From positions 14,729-25,189 of the forward strand of contig DHIV01000092.1 of the NCBI GenBank assembly GCA_002403995.1: DNA of 10,461 nucleotides. Direction: 5' to 3'. A program made the position numbers and the translations under genes. The notes beneath the pieces are model-generated. The model saw nothing but the letters and a program-made list of their open reading frames with translations, was not told the origin of the DNA and did no database searches. The DNA is from Gallionella sp. UBA4737. GTDB lineage: Bacteria > Pseudomonadota > Gammaproteobacteria > Burkholderiales > Gallionellaceae. The first letter of the stretch is position 1. Every line of letters begins with the position of its first letter. Of this stretch, positions 1 to 6,711 are shown piece after piece.

Positions 1-759
1 CAGCGCAAGTATCTTTTCGGTATGCAACGGCTGCGGGCTGACACGCACCACGTCCACACCCAGTTGTTGTATGCCTTCCAGTTCCGCCGCCAGGTTATAG
101 ACTTTGGATGATTGTGTCTGGATGCCGTTCAACGCCAGGAATAGCTGTCCCTCGCGGGTCTTCAGCGTCAATCCGCAGGCGTGGTCGAGGCAGCGGAACT
201 GGCAGTCATCCTTGGGCAGGTTGTAATGGCGTGCAGTAAAACAGCGGGCCGAGAAGGCCAGCGGAAGGCGGCCATAGGCGAATACTTCGGTTTCCATGCC
301 TTGCGGTTTAGCGGCCAGCATGCCGGTCAGCATCTGGCGGGACATTTCCACCGGGATCACCCAGCGTTGCGCGCCCAACTCCGCCAGCAGTTTCAGCGTC
401 TGGGGATTGTAGGTATTGATATGCGGGCCGGCGACAAATTGCTTTCCCGACAATAAGCGCACCGCCGCCATATCGTTGGCCTCCACCGCGAAGCTGCCGT
501 TTTCCGCGAGGCGGCGCAGTGTTTTGAGATCGGATTCGGATTCGATCAACGTCTGGGTGGACAACACCACCTGCTTGCCGGACGCGGCGAGTTTTTCAGC
601 CACCTCCAGCCAGTCTTCCAGACGAAAGGCATGGCGCTTGGAGCACACCGTCTCGCCGAGATAGACGATATCCACCGGCGCTGCCGCGATACGCTCGTAA
701 AATTCGAACAGCGTGTCGCGTTGCCAATAGTAGAGGACAGGGCCAAGAGCAAGTTTCAT
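1..759 (-). CDS. ubiV: UbiV, U32-family 4Fe-4S protein of O2-independent ubiquinone synthesis (3' end outside window)
   Basis: UbiV works with UbiU to hydroxylate the ubiquinone ring without oxygen, using prephenate rather than O2 as oxygen source (known for E. coli YhbV). The first 253 codons are present, from ATG at 757-759 to the window edge with no stop. The family is about 290-300 residues, so roughly 40 are missing. The N-terminus MKLALGPVLYYW is family-like. Cysteines at 39, 173, 186 and 190 match the E. coli [4Fe-4S] ligands C39, C180, C193 and C197 with a constant 7-residue shift; C195 is an extra cysteine. The segment SARCFTARHYNLPKDDC is typical. It follows ubiU on the same strand after a 43-nt gap that contains a tandem 14-bp repeat, and its ribosome site is weak. 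I infer cotranscription with ubiU. Identity is very secure from ligand spacing and partner. Confidence 0.95.
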   Translation of the reverse strand, partial: MKLALGPVLYYWQRDTLFEFYERIAAAPVDIVYLGETVCSKRHAFRLEDWLEVAEKLAASGKQVVLSTQTLIESESDLKTLRRLAENGSFAVEANDMAAVRLLSGKQFVAGPHINTYNPQTLKLLAELGAQRWVIPVEMSRQMLTGMLAAKPQGMETEVFAYGRLPLAFSARCFTARHYNLPKDDCQFRCLDHACGLTLKTREGQLFLALNGIQTQSSKVYNLAAELEGIQQLGVDVVRVSPQPLHTEKILAL

Positions 760-772
760 GTCGGGTCTTTCA

Positions 773-800
773 TTCCGGTGCTTTCATTCTGGTGCTTTCA
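773..800. repeat. Two tandem copies of a 14-bp unit between ubiU and ubiV
   Basis: On the minus strand the unit TGAAAGCACCRGAA occurs twice back to back (787-800, then 773-786) with one difference (A or G). A third, degraded partial copy (TGAAAGACC) lies at about 764-772. The copies fill most of the 43-nt space between the ubiU stop and the ubiV start. Replication slippage is the simplest origin. Two copies is a small number, but the near-identity over 28 bp is directly visible. Confidence 0.7.
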
Positions 801-802
801 AT

Positions 803-1804
803 TCATTTCCACGGACGGTGATAGGCGCCGAGGGTGTGATGCTGACCCTCGGCAAGTTTGTTCAGTTGGTTCATCCAGGCGGGTTCGACGGCATAGCTTT
901 CGGCATTTCGCATCGCGGTGTCGATGGCCGAGCGCCATACCTTGGTCACCTGCTCGACATAGACCGGGCTGCGCTGGCGGCCCTCGATCTTGACGGCGGA
1001 TATTCCGATACGCATCATCTCAGGGATCAGTTCCAGCGTGTTGAGGCTGACCGGCTCTTCGATCGCGTAATAAGTTTCCCCGTTGACATCGAAGCGCCCT
1101 TTGCACAATGTGGGGTAGCCGGCGTTTTCGCCGTCGCCGTAGCGATCCAGCAACACGCCGTTCAACCGCGACTCCAGCCCTTGCGGGGTTTGCTGCCAGC
1201 GCACCGCCTTGGCCGGTGAACACACCCCGGCGGTATTGGGTGATTCGCCGGTGATGTAGGAGGACAGCACGCAACGCCCTTCCACCATCACGCACAGGCC
1301 GCCGAAACCGAACAGTTCGATTTCCACCGGGGTGTGCTGCACCAGCTGCTCCACCTGGGGCAACGACAGCACCCGGGGCAATACCGCGCGCCGGATTCCA
1401 AAATGCTCATGGTAGAAATTGATCGCCTCGTAATTGGTGGCCGAACCCTGCACCGAGAGATGCAAGCGCAGATCAGGGTAGGTCCGGGAGGCGTAGCGCA
1501 TCAAACCTGCATCCGCGAGGATGACGGCATCCACTCCCGCTTCCGCCGCATTGTCCACCGCCTCCTGCCAGCGTTGCCAGTTGCCAGCCTGCGGAAAGGT
1601 ATTCAGTGCGAGAAAGACTTTTTTGCCGCGCGCATGGGCGTAACGCACCGCCGAGGCTGTGCCCGGCAGGTCGAAGTTCAGGCCGGCGAAGGCGCGGGCA
1701 TTGGTGCTGTCGCGAAAGCCGATGTAAACGCAATCCGCGCCGTTATCCACGGCGGCCTTCAGCGCAGGCGGGCTGCCTGCCGGACAAACCAGTTCAAGCG
1801 GCAT
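803..1804 (-). CDS. ubiU: UbiU, U32-family 4Fe-4S protein of O2-independent ubiquinone synthesis
   Basis: UbiU forms a heterodimer with UbiV; together with the lipid-binding UbiT they carry out oxygen-independent ring hydroxylations of ubiquinone synthesis. The protein has 333 residues, full length for the family. It opens MPLELVCPAGSPPALKAAVD. Cysteines at 171, 178, 195 and 234 match E. coli UbiU C169, C176, C193 and C232 with a constant +2 shift, so all four [4Fe-4S] ligands are kept. The blocks ESPNTAGVCSPAKAVRWQQT, NAGYPTLCKG, KIEGRQRSPVY and the C-terminal LGAYHRPWK are near-identical to the E. coli protein as I recall it. The start at 1802-1804 has a good GAGGA ribosome site 8 nt upstream, inside yhcC. 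The gene overlaps the yhcC end by 11 bp, so translational coupling is likely. UbiT is not in this window. Confidence 0.97.
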   Translation of the reverse strand: MPLELVCPAGSPPALKAAVDNGADCVYIGFRDSTNARAFAGLNFDLPGTASAVRYAHARGKKVFLALNTFPQAGNWQRWQEAVDNAAEAGVDAVILADAGLMRYASRTYPDLRLHLSVQGSATNYEAINFYHEHFGIRRAVLPRVLSLPQVEQLVQHTPVEIELFGFGGLCVMVEGRCVLSSYITGESPNTAGVCSPAKAVRWQQTPQGLESRLNGVLLDRYGDGENAGYPTLCKGRFDVNGETYYAIEEPVSLNTLELIPEMMRIGISAVKIEGRQRSPVYVEQVTKVWRSAIDTAMRNAESYAVEPAWMNQLNKLAEGQHHTLGAYHRPWK

Positions 1805-2747
1805 GTCTCAAGTCCTCGGTCACAAAGGGAGTTCCGGCACGGTTGCCCTGGCGGGTGCCGCGACGGCGCAGTTCGATTTCGATGCCGTTCAGCAGATTCC
1901 ATTTTTCCGCACACCAGGCGGGCGCCAGCAATACGTCCCGCGATGCGGTCGCCGTTACCCGGTGGTAGACGATGTGCTCCGGCGTGCGCTCGATCAGGTT
2001 GGCTGCCATGGCTATGTATCCCTCACGGGATAGCGGGGCATATTCGCCCTTGCGCCATTGATGGGCCAGCAGCGTGTGCTTCACGATGTGCAAAGGATGC
2101 AGCTTGAGTCCGTCCACTCCTGTTTCCAGCACGGTGTCCAGCGTGGCATGGCAGTGTTCTTCGGTTTCACCGGGCAGGCCGACGATCAGGTGGGTGCATA
2201 CGGGGATGCCGCGCTGCCGCGCCGCCAAAGCGGTGGTCCGGTATTCGGCAAAGGTATGGCCGCGGTTGACCCGTTCCAGGGTCTTGTCGAAGGCGGACTG
2301 GAGTCCCAGTTCCAGCCATACTTCCAGCCCCTGATCGCGAAAATGGTCGAGCAAGTCCAGCACGCCGGATGAAACGCAGTCGGGGCGGGTGCCCACGGCA
2401 AGCCCGACCATGTCCGGCTCTTTCAGCGCTTCGAGATAGAGTGCTTCCAGTGCTTCGACTTTGGCATAGGTGTTGGTGTAAGCCTGAAAGTAGGCGATGA
2501 ATTTGCGGGCACGGGTGCGCCGTGCAATGGCCAGTCGCGCCTTGGCTATCTGCGCAGCGAGGCCGAGCCGGGTATCGGCATCGGGGCTGAAAGAAACGTT
2601 GTTGCAGAAGGAACAGCCTCCCCGTCCTTTGGTGCCGTCCCGGTTGGGGCAGGTGAAGCCGGCATCGAGGGCAATCTTGTGGACTCGCTCGCCATGGCGG
2701 CGTAGCAGATCCTGTCCGAATGTGTTGACTCTGGCCGAAAGTATCAT
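1794..2747 (-). CDS. yhcC: YhcC-family radical SAM protein (TIGR01212 type)
   Basis: A 317-residue protein very close to E. coli YhcC over its whole length. The radical SAM cluster ligands are C33, C45 and C48 in TCPNRDGTKGRGGCSFC, a CX11CX2C spacing in place of the textbook CX3CX2C; this wide spacing is normal for the YhcC family. Other shared blocks are AYFQAYTNTYA, VGLAVGTRPDCV, GLEVWLELGLQSAFDKTLERVNRGH, THLIVGLPGE and GVDGLKLHPLHIVK. I know of no established substrate for the family. The gene is first in the yhcC-ubiU-ubiV run and overlaps ubiU by 11 bp, which points to a role connected with ubiquinone or anaerobic growth (inference). The start at 2745-2747 aligns with the E. coli N-terminus but has only a weak ribosome site. 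Confidence 0.93.
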   Translation of the reverse strand: MILSARVNTFGQDLLRRHGERVHKIALDAGFTCPNRDGTKGRGGCSFCNNVSFSPDADTRLGLAAQIAKARLAIARRTRARKFIAYFQAYTNTYAKVEALEALYLEALKEPDMVGLAVGTRPDCVSSGVLDLLDHFRDQGLEVWLELGLQSAFDKTLERVNRGHTFAEYRTTALAARQRGIPVCTHLIVGLPGETEEHCHATLDTVLETGVDGLKLHPLHIVKHTLLAHQWRKGEYAPLSREGYIAMAANLIERTPEHIVYHRVTATASRDVLLAPAWCAEKWNLLNGIEIELRRRGTRQGNRAGTPFVTEDLRHAA

Positions 2748-2861
2748 CGCTTGTTCAAGCTCATTTCACGACACCGGTTTTTCACCCGATCTCAAAGCGG
2801 TGCGTGAAGCAGAAGGATAACTTGGTTGGTACCCCTAAAAATTATTTTGCGTTGCATGTGG

Positions 2862-2901
2862 CAGGCATCGGAAATATATTCCGCCTGAACATTTTACAGG
2901 C
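2862..2901 (-). promoter_or_regulatory. Overlapping small dyads in the yhcC leader
   Basis: On the minus strand the order is GCCTG (2897-2901), CAGGC (2883-2887), GGAA...TTCC (2871-2882), GCCTG (2862-2866). The central CAGGC can pair with either flanking GCCTG. Pairing with the downstream copy also brings GGAA/UUCC together, giving about 9 bp with a 3-nt bulge and a 5-nt AU loop. If transcription starts near 2897, the first dyad overlaps the start point (possible operator) and the second makes a hairpin near the 5' end of the RNA. The arms are short, so chance is a real alternative. Confidence 0.3.
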
Positions 2902-2903
2902 AA

Positions 2904-2933
2904 ATAATACTCCCTTCCGGCGATTACTGTCAC
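2904..2933 (-). promoter_or_regulatory. Candidate sigma70-like promoter for yhcC-ubiU-ubiV
   Basis: On the minus strand GTGACA (2928-2933) and TATTAT (2904-2909) each match the -35 and -10 consensus at five of six positions, separated by 18 bp. Transcription would start near 2897 and give a leader of about 150 nt before the yhcC ATG at 2747. I found no clear FNR-type TTGAT-N4-ATCAA site nearby, although E. coli ubiUV is anaerobically regulated. Prediction by motif only. Confidence 0.35.
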
Positions 2934-3064
2934 ACACGATCCCGTTTGACAGAAAAATATTACCGTTGGAGCAAAATCAAATGGGCCGGGTTCAAATTGC
3001 TTTTCTGCCACGCAGACATATCGACCCTGGCTCGTATTGCATTGCGAATTGCTTGGCTGGTATA

Positions 3065-3089
3065 CCTCAAAGATCAAAGATCGTTGAGG
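3065..3089 (-). other. Hairpin-forming dyad across the lipoprotein stop codon
   Basis: Two 11-bp arms (3065-3075 and 3079-3089) are reverse complements at 10 of 11 positions with a 3-nt loop: CCTCAACGATC, TTT, GATCTTTGAGG on the minus strand. It covers the last codons and the TGA stop of the lipoprotein gene. No T-run follows on the minus strand, so it is not a standard intrinsic terminator. It may protect the mRNA end or be chance. Confidence 0.4.
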
Positions 3090-3577
3090 ATGCGCGCTCT
3101 CGCGGTCTTCGCTTCATCTTCGGTGATCAAGCCCTTGTTCAGCAGATCCTTGATCTTGTCCAGCCGCTGCTCCACGGTTTCATTGGTGCGGGGAGCATTG
3201 TTGGTTGTGCTGGGCGATGCGGGATTGAGATCGCCGCAGTCGAGTTGTGCGTGCAGTCCGGCATTGCTTATTTCCGCGCTGACTGTCCTGGTAATATCCG
3301 CACATCCTTCTTTCTTGAGGGTTATCCTGCCGTACACGGATTCCTTATCCCTGGGATAGGTGTTCGGGAAGACATCCTTATGGTTGATCTGCAGAGGAGT
3401 CACGCCGACCTTTTCTCCCATCACGTAAACCTCCGCCCCGGACGGGACGGATTCGATCCTGATGGGGTCGTTCCCGGCTGCCGGGAATAAATTTCCCGGT
3501 CCTCCAGTTGACGAACAACCCGTTATGAGCAGAAGATTGAAAAGCGCGAGCGCCTTTACTGAACGTTTCAAGAACAT
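3074..3577 (-). CDS. Outer-membrane lipoprotein with PEGA and SHOCT domains
   Basis: A predicted 167-residue lipoprotein of unknown function. The N-terminus MFLKRSVKALALFNLLLITG is a type II signal peptide with lipobox LITGC; the lipidated cysteine would be residue 21, and serine at +2 fits outer-membrane sorting. Residues about 38-115 resemble a PEGA-type beta domain (RIESVPSGAEVYVMGEKVGV followed by TPLQIN), often found on cell-surface proteins. Residues 134-166 (VEQRLDKIKDLLNKGLITED) are a typical SHOCT C-terminal helical motif, joined by a Ser/Thr/Asn/Pro-rich linker. C92 and C114 could form a disulfide. The ATG at 3575-3577 is chosen over upstream codons because GGAG lies 5 nt before it and it begins the signal peptide exactly. 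It is on the same strand as cysQ, 90 bp downstream, but has its own candidate promoter. Confidence 0.85.
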   Translation of the reverse strand: MFLKRSVKALALFNLLLITGCSSTGGPGNLFPAAGNDPIRIESVPSGAEVYVMGEKVGVTPLQINHKDVFPNTYPRDKESVYGRITLKKEGCADITRTVSAEISNAGLHAQLDCGDLNPASPSTTNNAPRTNETVEQRLDKIKDLLNKGLITEDEAKTARARILNDL

Positions 3578-3598
3578 GATTGCTCCGATACACATAAA

Positions 3599-3627
3599 AT
3601 TAAAAAGGGCAGGGCGCGAATTGTCAT
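3599..3627 (-). promoter_or_regulatory. Candidate sigma70-like promoter of the lipoprotein gene
   Basis: On the minus strand ATGACA (3622-3627) and TTTAAT (3599-3604) match the consensus hexamers at five of six positions each, with a 17-bp spacer. The start point would fall about 15 nt before the lipoprotein ATG, with the GGAG ribosome site between. This suggests the lipoprotein gene can be transcribed apart from the manC-cysC-cysQ operon upstream. Confidence 0.45.
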
Positions 3628-3667
3628 TAGTCAGTTTTTTTGCGGAACAATTCAATGTGAACCATGA

Positions 3668-4507
3668 TCAAGCAATGGTGCGTGCGGAAGCTGCCTGTTG
3701 CAACGAATCCCGGACCAAATCGGCCCAGTTGACCGCGCTCTTTCCGTGAACCAGAAAGAAAGGATTGAGAACAACTGAAGGATCAGCGTAAGAGATCGGC
3801 TCTCCCGTCAATTCAATCACTCTGCCTCCTGACTGTTCCACCACGCATTGGGCTGCTGCGGTATCCCACAAAGAGGTCGGCCCCATACGCGGATAAACAT
3901 CGGCGGCTCCTTCCGCCACCAGGCAGAATTTCAGCGAGCTTCCCATCGATATCAGTTCGTGCGTGCCGAGCTGTTGCAAAAAGGCCGTCAGGGAATCGCC
4001 GGCATGGGAACGGCTTCCGACTACGCGCCAAGAGGATCCTGCCTGGTGTTCGGCAACCCGGATCGGCACACGCCGCCCGTCCGCTTCCGCCTTGTATACT
4101 CCCAGTCCTTCAGCCGCCAGGTAGGCGACATTCAGCACTGGCGCGTAAACCACGCCCAAAATGGCACGGCCCTGTTCGATCAAGGCGATGTTGACCGTGA
4201 ATTCGCCATTGCGTTTGATGAATTCCCGGGTGCCATCCAGCGGGTCGACCAGCCAATAGCGCCCGGAATGATCTGCCCCGGAAAAATCTGTTACCGCCTC
4301 CTCGGAGAGTATCGGCAGCGCCGGCTGCAATTTTTCCAGACGCCGGACAATGATTTCATGGGCCGCCGTGTCTGCTTCGGTCAGTGGAGATTTGTCTTCC
4401 TTCTGCGTAGCGGAAAAATCCCGGGCATAGACTTGCATGATCGCGGCACCGGCCTCCCGCGCTATCGCCTCGACTTCTTCCAGCAAGCTCATGCTTGCGC
4501 GCATCAT
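3668..4507 (-). CDS. cysQ: 3'(2'),5'-bisphosphate nucleotidase CysQ
   Basis: CysQ removes the 3' phosphate of PAP (and PAPS), the by-product of PAPS use, and belongs to the inositol monophosphatase-like Mg2+/Li+-sensitive phosphatases. The 279 residues are full length. The metal-binding set is visible: E69/E70 in LSEE, the signature WLVDPLDGTREF (D88, D91) and D215 in WDTAAAQ. GSRSHAGD (about 164-171) and SLKFCLVAEGAADVYPR are also family blocks. The first ATG (4505-4507) shares one base with the cysC stop in TGATG, which favours it and implies coupling; ATGs at codons 2 and 6 are possible alternatives. Placement directly behind APS kinase fits removal of PAP formed when PAPS is consumed. Confidence 0.95.
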   Translation of the reverse strand: MMRASMSLLEEVEAIAREAGAAIMQVYARDFSATQKEDKSPLTEADTAAHEIIVRRLEKLQPALPILSEEAVTDFSGADHSGRYWLVDPLDGTREFIKRNGEFTVNIALIEQGRAILGVVYAPVLNVAYLAAEGLGVYKAEADGRRVPIRVAEHQAGSSWRVVGSRSHAGDSLTAFLQQLGTHELISMGSSLKFCLVAEGAADVYPRMGPTSLWDTAAAQCVVEQSGGRVIELTGEPISYADPSVVLNPFFLVHGKSAVNWADLVRDSLQQAASARTIA

Positions 4508-5127
4508 CAGTGCTTGCCCTGGCCGATCACGCCGCGCTCGCGCAATAACTCGACGACCCTGGCCACGGAATCCTCCAGTGACAGGCCGCCGGTATCAACG
4601 ACCAGCTCAGGATCTTCCGGCTCCTCATAAGGCGAAGAGATGCCGGTGAAGTTCTTGATCTCGCCCGCACGGGCGCGTTTGTAGAGTCCTTTTATATCCC
4701 GCTGTTCGCAGATCTCCAGCGGGCAGCGGCAATAGATCTCGAGGAATTCACCATGCGGCACCAGCGAACGCACCTTCTCGCGGTCGGAGCGAAACGGGGA
4801 GATAAATGCGGTAAGCGCGATCACGCCGGCCTCCAGGAACAGCTTGGCCATTTCTCCGACGCGGCGGATATTCTCGACGCGGTCTTCAGCTGAAAACCCC
4901 AGATCGGAACAAAGCCCGTGCCGTACATTGTCGCCATCGAAAGTAAAAGTGCGGCAGCCGTTCTGGTACAGGTGTTCCTCGACGGCATGAGCCAGCGTGG
5001 ACTTGCCGGCACCGGAAAATCCGGTGAACCACAACATCACACTGCGATGCCCGTTCAATGCTTCACGGCGCTCGCGGGTCACCGTGGCATGGTGCCAGAC
5101 GACGTTGCTCGATTTATTTTTTTCCAT
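4507..5127 (-). CDS. cysC: Adenylylsulfate (APS) kinase CysC
   Basis: CysC phosphorylates APS with ATP to give PAPS, the activated sulfate donor. The protein has 206 residues. The P-loop GFSGAGKST lies at about 36-44, followed by DGDNVRHGLCSDLGFS, ENIRRVGEMAKLFLEAG, the APS-kinase motif TAFISPFRSDR (around 106-116) and KGLYKRARAGEIKNFTGI. It aligns with E. coli CysC from end to end and is a stand-alone kinase, not fused to a CysN or sulfurylase domain. I choose the ATG at 5125-5127 because GGGGA lies just upstream; an in-frame TTG six codons earlier lacks a ribosome site. It lies 65 bp after manC and overlaps cysQ by one base. No ATP sulfurylase gene is in the window, so APS must come from elsewhere. 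Confidence 0.96.
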   Translation of the reverse strand: MEKNKSSNVVWHHATVTRERREALNGHRSVMLWFTGFSGAGKSTLAHAVEEHLYQNGCRTFTFDGDNVRHGLCSDLGFSAEDRVENIRRVGEMAKLFLEAGVIALTAFISPFRSDREKVRSLVPHGEFLEIYCRCPLEICEQRDIKGLYKRARAGEIKNFTGISSPYEEPEDPELVVDTGGLSLEDSVARVVELLRERGVIGQGKH

Positions 5128-5192
5128 TGCATCCCCAAATAACAAGCGCCGATGGAATCCGGTGTGTTCTGCGATGACCGGTCAGGCCTTCA

Positions 5193-6614
5193 TCAGCGTC
5201 CATATATATCTTCGAATCGCACGATGTCATCTTCGCCCAGGTATTCCCCGCTTTGCACTTCGATCATCACCAGGTCGACAACCCCGGGATTTTCCAGGCG
5301 GTGTTTGTGGCCCGCCGGGATGTAGGTGGACTCGTCGGTGTTGATGAAAAGTTCCTGCTCGCCGTTGACGACCCTTGCCATGCCGCTGACCACGACCCAG
5401 TGCTCGCTGCGGTGATGATGCATCTGCAGGCTGAGCCGGCCCGCCGGTTTCACCACGATGCGCTTGATCTTGAAACGCGGGCCCTCTTCCAGCACGGTGT
5501 AAGTGCCCCAGGGACGATGCACAGTGGTGTGCAGCCTGTGGGTTTCATGGCCTTCGGCCTTGAGGCGTGCGAACAGCAGTTTTACATCCTGGGCGCGGCT
5601 GCGGTCGGCAACCAGCACCGCATCCGGGGTGTCGATGACGACAAGATTATCGACGCCTATCGCTGCGACGATACGCTGGCTGCTCTGAATGTAACAGTTG
5701 CTGACATCATGCAGCATGACTTCGCCTGCAATGCGGTTGCCGTGTGCATCCGGCGCGGTGAGTTCGCCTACCGCGTTCCAGGAACCGATGTCGCTCCAGC
5801 CGATATTGCACGGCACCACGGCGACATTCCTGGACTTTTCCATGACGGCATAGTCGATGGAGTCGTCGGGCACGCGGCCGAACGATTCCGGTTCGAGTTC
5901 GATCTGGGTGTGGCCTTTTCCCTGTACCCGGCGCGACTGCTCGAGGCAAACGCGGGTGGCAGCCAGAATGTCCGGGCAGTGCAGTTGCATTTCGCGCAGC
6001 ATGGCTCCCGCCGAGAAACAGAACATGCCGGAGTTCCACAGATAGTTGCCGGATTCCACATACTCCCGGGCCATTTCAAGGCTGGGCTTTTCGACGAAAC
6101 GCACCACCGTATTGCCATCCGCTTCGATATAACCATAGCCGGTTTCGGGTGTCTCGGGCTGGATGCCGAAGGTGACCAGCTTGCCTTGCTCGGCCAGCCT
6201 CATTGCCTTCGCAACGGCCAGTGCGAAAGCAGGTTGATCGGTGATCAGATGATCGGCGGCGAGCACCAGCATGAGCGCGTCATCACCATGGCTGGCTGCC
6301 ACTTGCAGCGCTGCCGCAGCAATCGCGGGGGCGGTGTTGCGGCCAAAGGGTTCGAGGATGAAACTGTTGGCAAGGTCTTTGTACAGGGTGCCGGCAACCT
6401 CGCGGTATTCGTCCTCGGTCTTGAAAACAAGTTCGCGGTTGGTAACGGTGAGGGTCTCGGCCACATCCGGCAGGGCCACACCGCGCAGCCAGGCTTTTTG
6501 CAGCAGGCTTTGTCCGTCCGCCAGGCGGATAAATGGCTTGGGGTGCAACTCGCGGGAAACCGGCCAGAGCCGGGAACCTGCTCCGCCGCAAAGAATCGTC
6601 GGGATCAATTTCAT
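5193..6614 (-). CDS. manC: Mannose-1-phosphate guanylyltransferase / mannose-6-phosphate isomerase (bifunctional)
   Basis: The enzyme makes GDP-mannose from mannose-1-phosphate and GTP, and in two-domain forms also interconverts fructose-6-phosphate and mannose-6-phosphate. It has 473 residues, the usual length of the bifunctional ManC/AlgA/XanB family. The nucleotidyltransferase signature CGGAGSRLWPVSRELHPKPF is at 9-28, with LAADHLI at about 118-124, GYGYIEA at 159-165 and FVEKPS at 173-178. The C-terminal cupin isomerase domain holds the metal site in QMHHHRSEHWVVVSGMARV (from about 397) and IPAGHKHRLENPG. GDP-mannose feeds exopolysaccharide, capsule or O-antigen synthesis and GDP-fucose or GDP-rhamnose. 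It heads the manC-cysC-cysQ run. The ATG at 6612-6614 is fixed by the nucleotidyltransferase N-terminus although its ribosome site is poor. Confidence 0.96.
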   Translation of the reverse strand: MKLIPTILCGGAGSRLWPVSRELHPKPFIRLADGQSLLQKAWLRGVALPDVAETLTVTNRELVFKTEDEYREVAGTLYKDLANSFILEPFGRNTAPAIAAAALQVAASHGDDALMLVLAADHLITDQPAFALAVAKAMRLAEQGKLVTFGIQPETPETGYGYIEADGNTVVRFVEKPSLEMAREYVESGNYLWNSGMFCFSAGAMLREMQLHCPDILAATRVCLEQSRRVQGKGHTQIELEPESFGRVPDDSIDYAVMEKSRNVAVVPCNIGWSDIGSWNAVGELTAPDAHGNRIAGEVMLHDVSNCYIQSSQRIVAAIGVDNLVVIDTPDAVLVADRSRAQDVKLLFARLKAEGHETHRLHTTVHRPWGTYTVLEEGPRFKIKRIVVKPAGRLSLQMHHHRSEHWVVVSGMARVVNGEQELFINTDESTYIPAGHKHRLENPGVVDLVMIEVQSGEYLGEDDIVRFEDIYGR

Positions 6615-6651
6615 ACGGTAATAGTGGTTATGTTAATGCTTCGACCGCGCG

Positions 6652-6681
6652 ATTGTACTTAGTTACGCGCGGCAGGCGCAA
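6652..6681 (-). promoter_or_regulatory. Weak candidate promoter of manC-cysC-cysQ
   Basis: On the minus strand TACAAT (6652-6657) matches the -10 consensus at five of six positions. The best -35 is TTGCGC (6676-6681), which matches only at its first three bases, with an 18-bp spacer. The leader to manC would be about 30 nt. The MarR operator palindrome ends about 37 bp further upstream, so a MarR effect on manC is possible but not shown. Confidence 0.3.
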
Positions 6682-6711
6682 GAAAAAAGCATGCGTCGCT
6701 CAGCCGGGCAG

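Larger units (their letters stand above)
2748..3073. other. 326-bp gene-free stretch between the lipoprotein gene and yhcC
   Basis: I find no supportable gene here on either strand. It is visibly more AT-rich than the flanking genes. It should hold the 3' end of the lipoprotein transcript and the promoter and leader of yhcC-ubiU-ubiV. A candidate promoter (2904-2933) and two small dyads (2862-2901) are described separately. An 80-codon open frame on the minus strand starting at a TTG at 3075-3077 has no ribosome site, no recognisable motif and odd composition, so I do not call it. Confidence 0.6.

Noticed and set aside
757..774. Five-codon reading frame (MKDPT) that overlaps the ubiV start in ATGA
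   Set aside because: It is a by-product of the 14-bp repeat, which brings in ATGs. It could affect ubiV translation but nothing supports it as a real leader peptide.
2945..2950. Perfect TTGACA hexamer on the plus strand
   Set aside because: No good -10 hexamer follows at 16-18 bp and no plus-strand gene lies downstream before 6767.
2835..3077. Open frame of 80 codons on the minus strand following the lipoprotein stop
   Set aside because: It needs a TTG start without a ribosome site. Its translation is Cys/Phe-rich with no motif, and the region looks like leader and intergenic DNA.
2804..3490. Open frame of 228 codons on the plus strand spanning the gene-free stretch and the lipoprotein gene
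   Set aside because: It runs antisense through the well-supported lipoprotein gene, lacks a ribosome site and matches nothing I recognise.
5128..5192. CCGGT...ACCGG inverted repeat between manC and cysC
   Set aside because: Arms are 5 bp with a 13-nt loop and no T-run; expected by chance in GC-rich DNA.
5253..6662. Long open frame (469 codons) on the plus strand
   Set aside because: It lies entirely opposite manC, whose protein is a full-length, motif-complete match. The antisense translation has no recognisable domain and arises from GC-rich codon use.
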